Notes under the pieces: model-generated | What the model was told of the DNA's origin: nothing | The model's input: only the letters and a program-made list of their open reading frames with translations | Databases searched by the model: none | Program-made: the position numbers and the translations under genes | Shown: one piece after another, positions 63,074 to 64,000 of the stretch | Layout: each line of letters begins with the position of its first letter | How positions within the stretch are numbered: position 1 is the first letter of the stretch | Assembly: GCA_026002855.1 (NCBI GenBank) | Contig: BPGD01000001.1 | Coordinates: 186,001-250,000 of the forward strand | Source: Bryobacteraceae bacterium | Lineage (GTDB): Bacteria; Acidobacteriota; Terriglobia; Bryobacterales; Bryobacteraceae | Direction: 5' to 3' | DNA length: 64,000 nt

Positions 63074-64000
63074 ATGCGGTTGGTGCGGCTTGCCTTGGCC
63101 ATCGGGCTGGCATCCTGCCAGGCGAACCCGCCAGGCGCGTCCGCGGCAATCAGCGTGGACTACCAGTCGGTCATCCATCCCGTCTCGGTGGAGATCCTCC
63201 GGCACGCCCTGGATCAGGCGAAGCGCGAACAGGCGCCTCTCGTGCTCGTGCGGCTGAACACGCCGGGCGGGCTGTTGGAGGCGACGCGGGAAATCATTGA
63301 AACGATCAGCGCCTCGCCGGTTCCGGTGGTCACCTTCGTCACTCCTTCCGGAGGCCGCGCAGCCTCGGCCGGCTTTTTCATCCTGTTGAGCGGCGACGTC
63401 GCCGCGATGGCCGAGGGAACGCGCACCGGCGCCGCCTCGCCGGTGACGCTGGGCGAACCCATGGATCCGGTCATGCGCAAGAAGGTGGAAAGCGATGCCG
63501 CCGCGGCCCTGCGCAGCCTGGCCGGCCGGCACGGACGCAACTGGCAGGCGGCCGAGGCGGCCGTCCTTCAGGCAAAGTCCTTCACCAGCGAGGAGGCGCT
63601 GAAGGAGAAGCTCATTGACCTCGTCGTCCGCGATGAGAAGGAGCTGTGGAGCCGGCTCGATGGGTGGCAGGTGAAGCGGCCTGACGGAACCACGGTCACG
63701 CTGCGCACTTCCGGCATCACAGTGAAGCCGTATGAGCTGACTTTGCGGGAGCGGGTCGTGCAGGCGCTGGCCGACCCCAATCTCGCCTTTCTGATCCTGG
63801 TCGCCGGCGGGTTGCTGCTGTACTGGGAGTTCACGCAGCCGGGCATGATCCTGCCGGGCGTCTCCGGCGCGATCCTGCTGCTGCTGGGACTGCTTGCCCT
63901 TTCGGTGCTGCCCATCAACCTGGCGGCGGTGGGCCTGCTGGTGCTGGCCGTCGTGCTGTTCGTGCTGGAGGCGAAGATCGTGTCGCATGGAATTCTGGCC
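63074..64000 (+). CDS. NfeD-type membrane serine protease, ClpP-class (3' end outside window)
   Basis: The first 309 residues are in the window. A lipobox-like signal (LALAIGLASC) is followed by a ClpP-class domain: VLVRLNTPGGLLEATREIIE, then TPSGGRAASAGFFIL with the catalytic Ser (S98), and a lysine in VMRKKVESDAA as partner. Then come hydrophobic segments (FLILVAGGLLLYWE, ILLLLGLLALSVLPI) and the start of the membrane-spanning NfeD part. It probably cleaves membrane proteins or works with stomatin partners. Confidence 0.85.
   Translation, partial: MRLVRLALAIGLASCQANPPGASAAISVDYQSVIHPVSVEILRHALDQAKREQAPLVLVRLNTPGGLLEATREIIETISASPVPVVTFVTPSGGRAASAGFFILLSGDVAAMAEGTRTGAASPVTLGEPMDPVMRKKVESDAAAALRSLAGRHGRNWQAAEAAVLQAKSFTSEEALKEKLIDLVVRDEKELWSRLDGWQVKRPDGTTVTLRTSGITVKPYELTLRERVVQALADPNLAFLILVAGGLLLYWEFTQPGMILPGVSGAILLLLGLLALSVLPINLAAVGLLVLAVVLFVLEAKIVSHGILA

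Overview
The window reads as high-GC chromosomal DNA from an Acidobacteriota bacterium, most likely the Bryobacterales/Solibacter group. The reasons are the very large Oar-like TonB-dependent transporter with an N-terminal carboxypeptidase-regulatory domain, a PEP-CTERM protein, a DUF507 protein and the MetX-MetW pair. This is inference from gene content; no marker gene was compared.

Two blocks meet at a tRNA-Arg(UCU) gene at about 42.85 kb. To its right (43-64 kb) lies ordinary core genome: a secreted beta-helix protein, a Y-family polymerase-like protein that lacks two catalytic acids, the TonB transporter, metX/metW, a glycogen debranching enzyme, TPR proteins, a membrane protein, a ribokinase, DUF507, an RraA-like protein, an M24 peptidase, accB/accC, a PEP-CTERM protein and an NfeD-type protease. 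To its left (1-42.8 kb) is a genomic island, lying on the 3' side of the tRNA gene, which is where tyrosine recombinases usually insert elements.

Island, left to right. (a) 0-9 kb is mobile-element machinery: a tyrosine recombinase (open at the window edge), HTH and excisionase-like proteins, a P-loop ATPase, an origin-like inverted-repeat region, an HTH coiled-coil protein with a phased operator array, and a serine recombinase. (b) 9.4-19.7 kb is a minus-strand defence operon: DUF499 ATPase, a small conserved protein, a DUF1156 adenine methyltransferase, a PLD-SNF2 helicase, and a SIR2-like gene cut short by an insertion-sequence remnant. (c) 20.6-23.5 kb is mostly non-coding, with palindromes and IS701 and IS3 remnants. 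(d) 24.2-35.1 kb is the most unusual part. A plus-strand run encodes a 77-aa protein, a HerA/TraG-like ATPase, an ECF-type sigma factor, a zinc-finger anti-sigma-like protein, a 1442-aa protein, a 59-aa protein, an E1/ThiF-like protein and a 66-aa protein. In the 1442-aa protein a Lon-like peptidase domain keeps the Ser-Lys dyad spacing and is followed by a NACHT NTPase and 13 HEAT-like repeats. (e) 35.8-42.8 kb holds a secreted TPR protein, an IS3 element, and a second copy of the E1/66-aa cassette in which the E1 gene is truncated and frameshifted while the 66-aa gene stays intact. It is bounded by IS ends and followed by a decayed cas1.

How (d) might work is inference. The sigma/anti-sigma pair could control expression, the HEAT array could sense, NACHT could oligomerise, the Lon-like domain could be the proteolytic effector, and the E1-like protein could modify or activate a partner, perhaps one of the small proteins. 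I do not recognise this combination as a named defence system.
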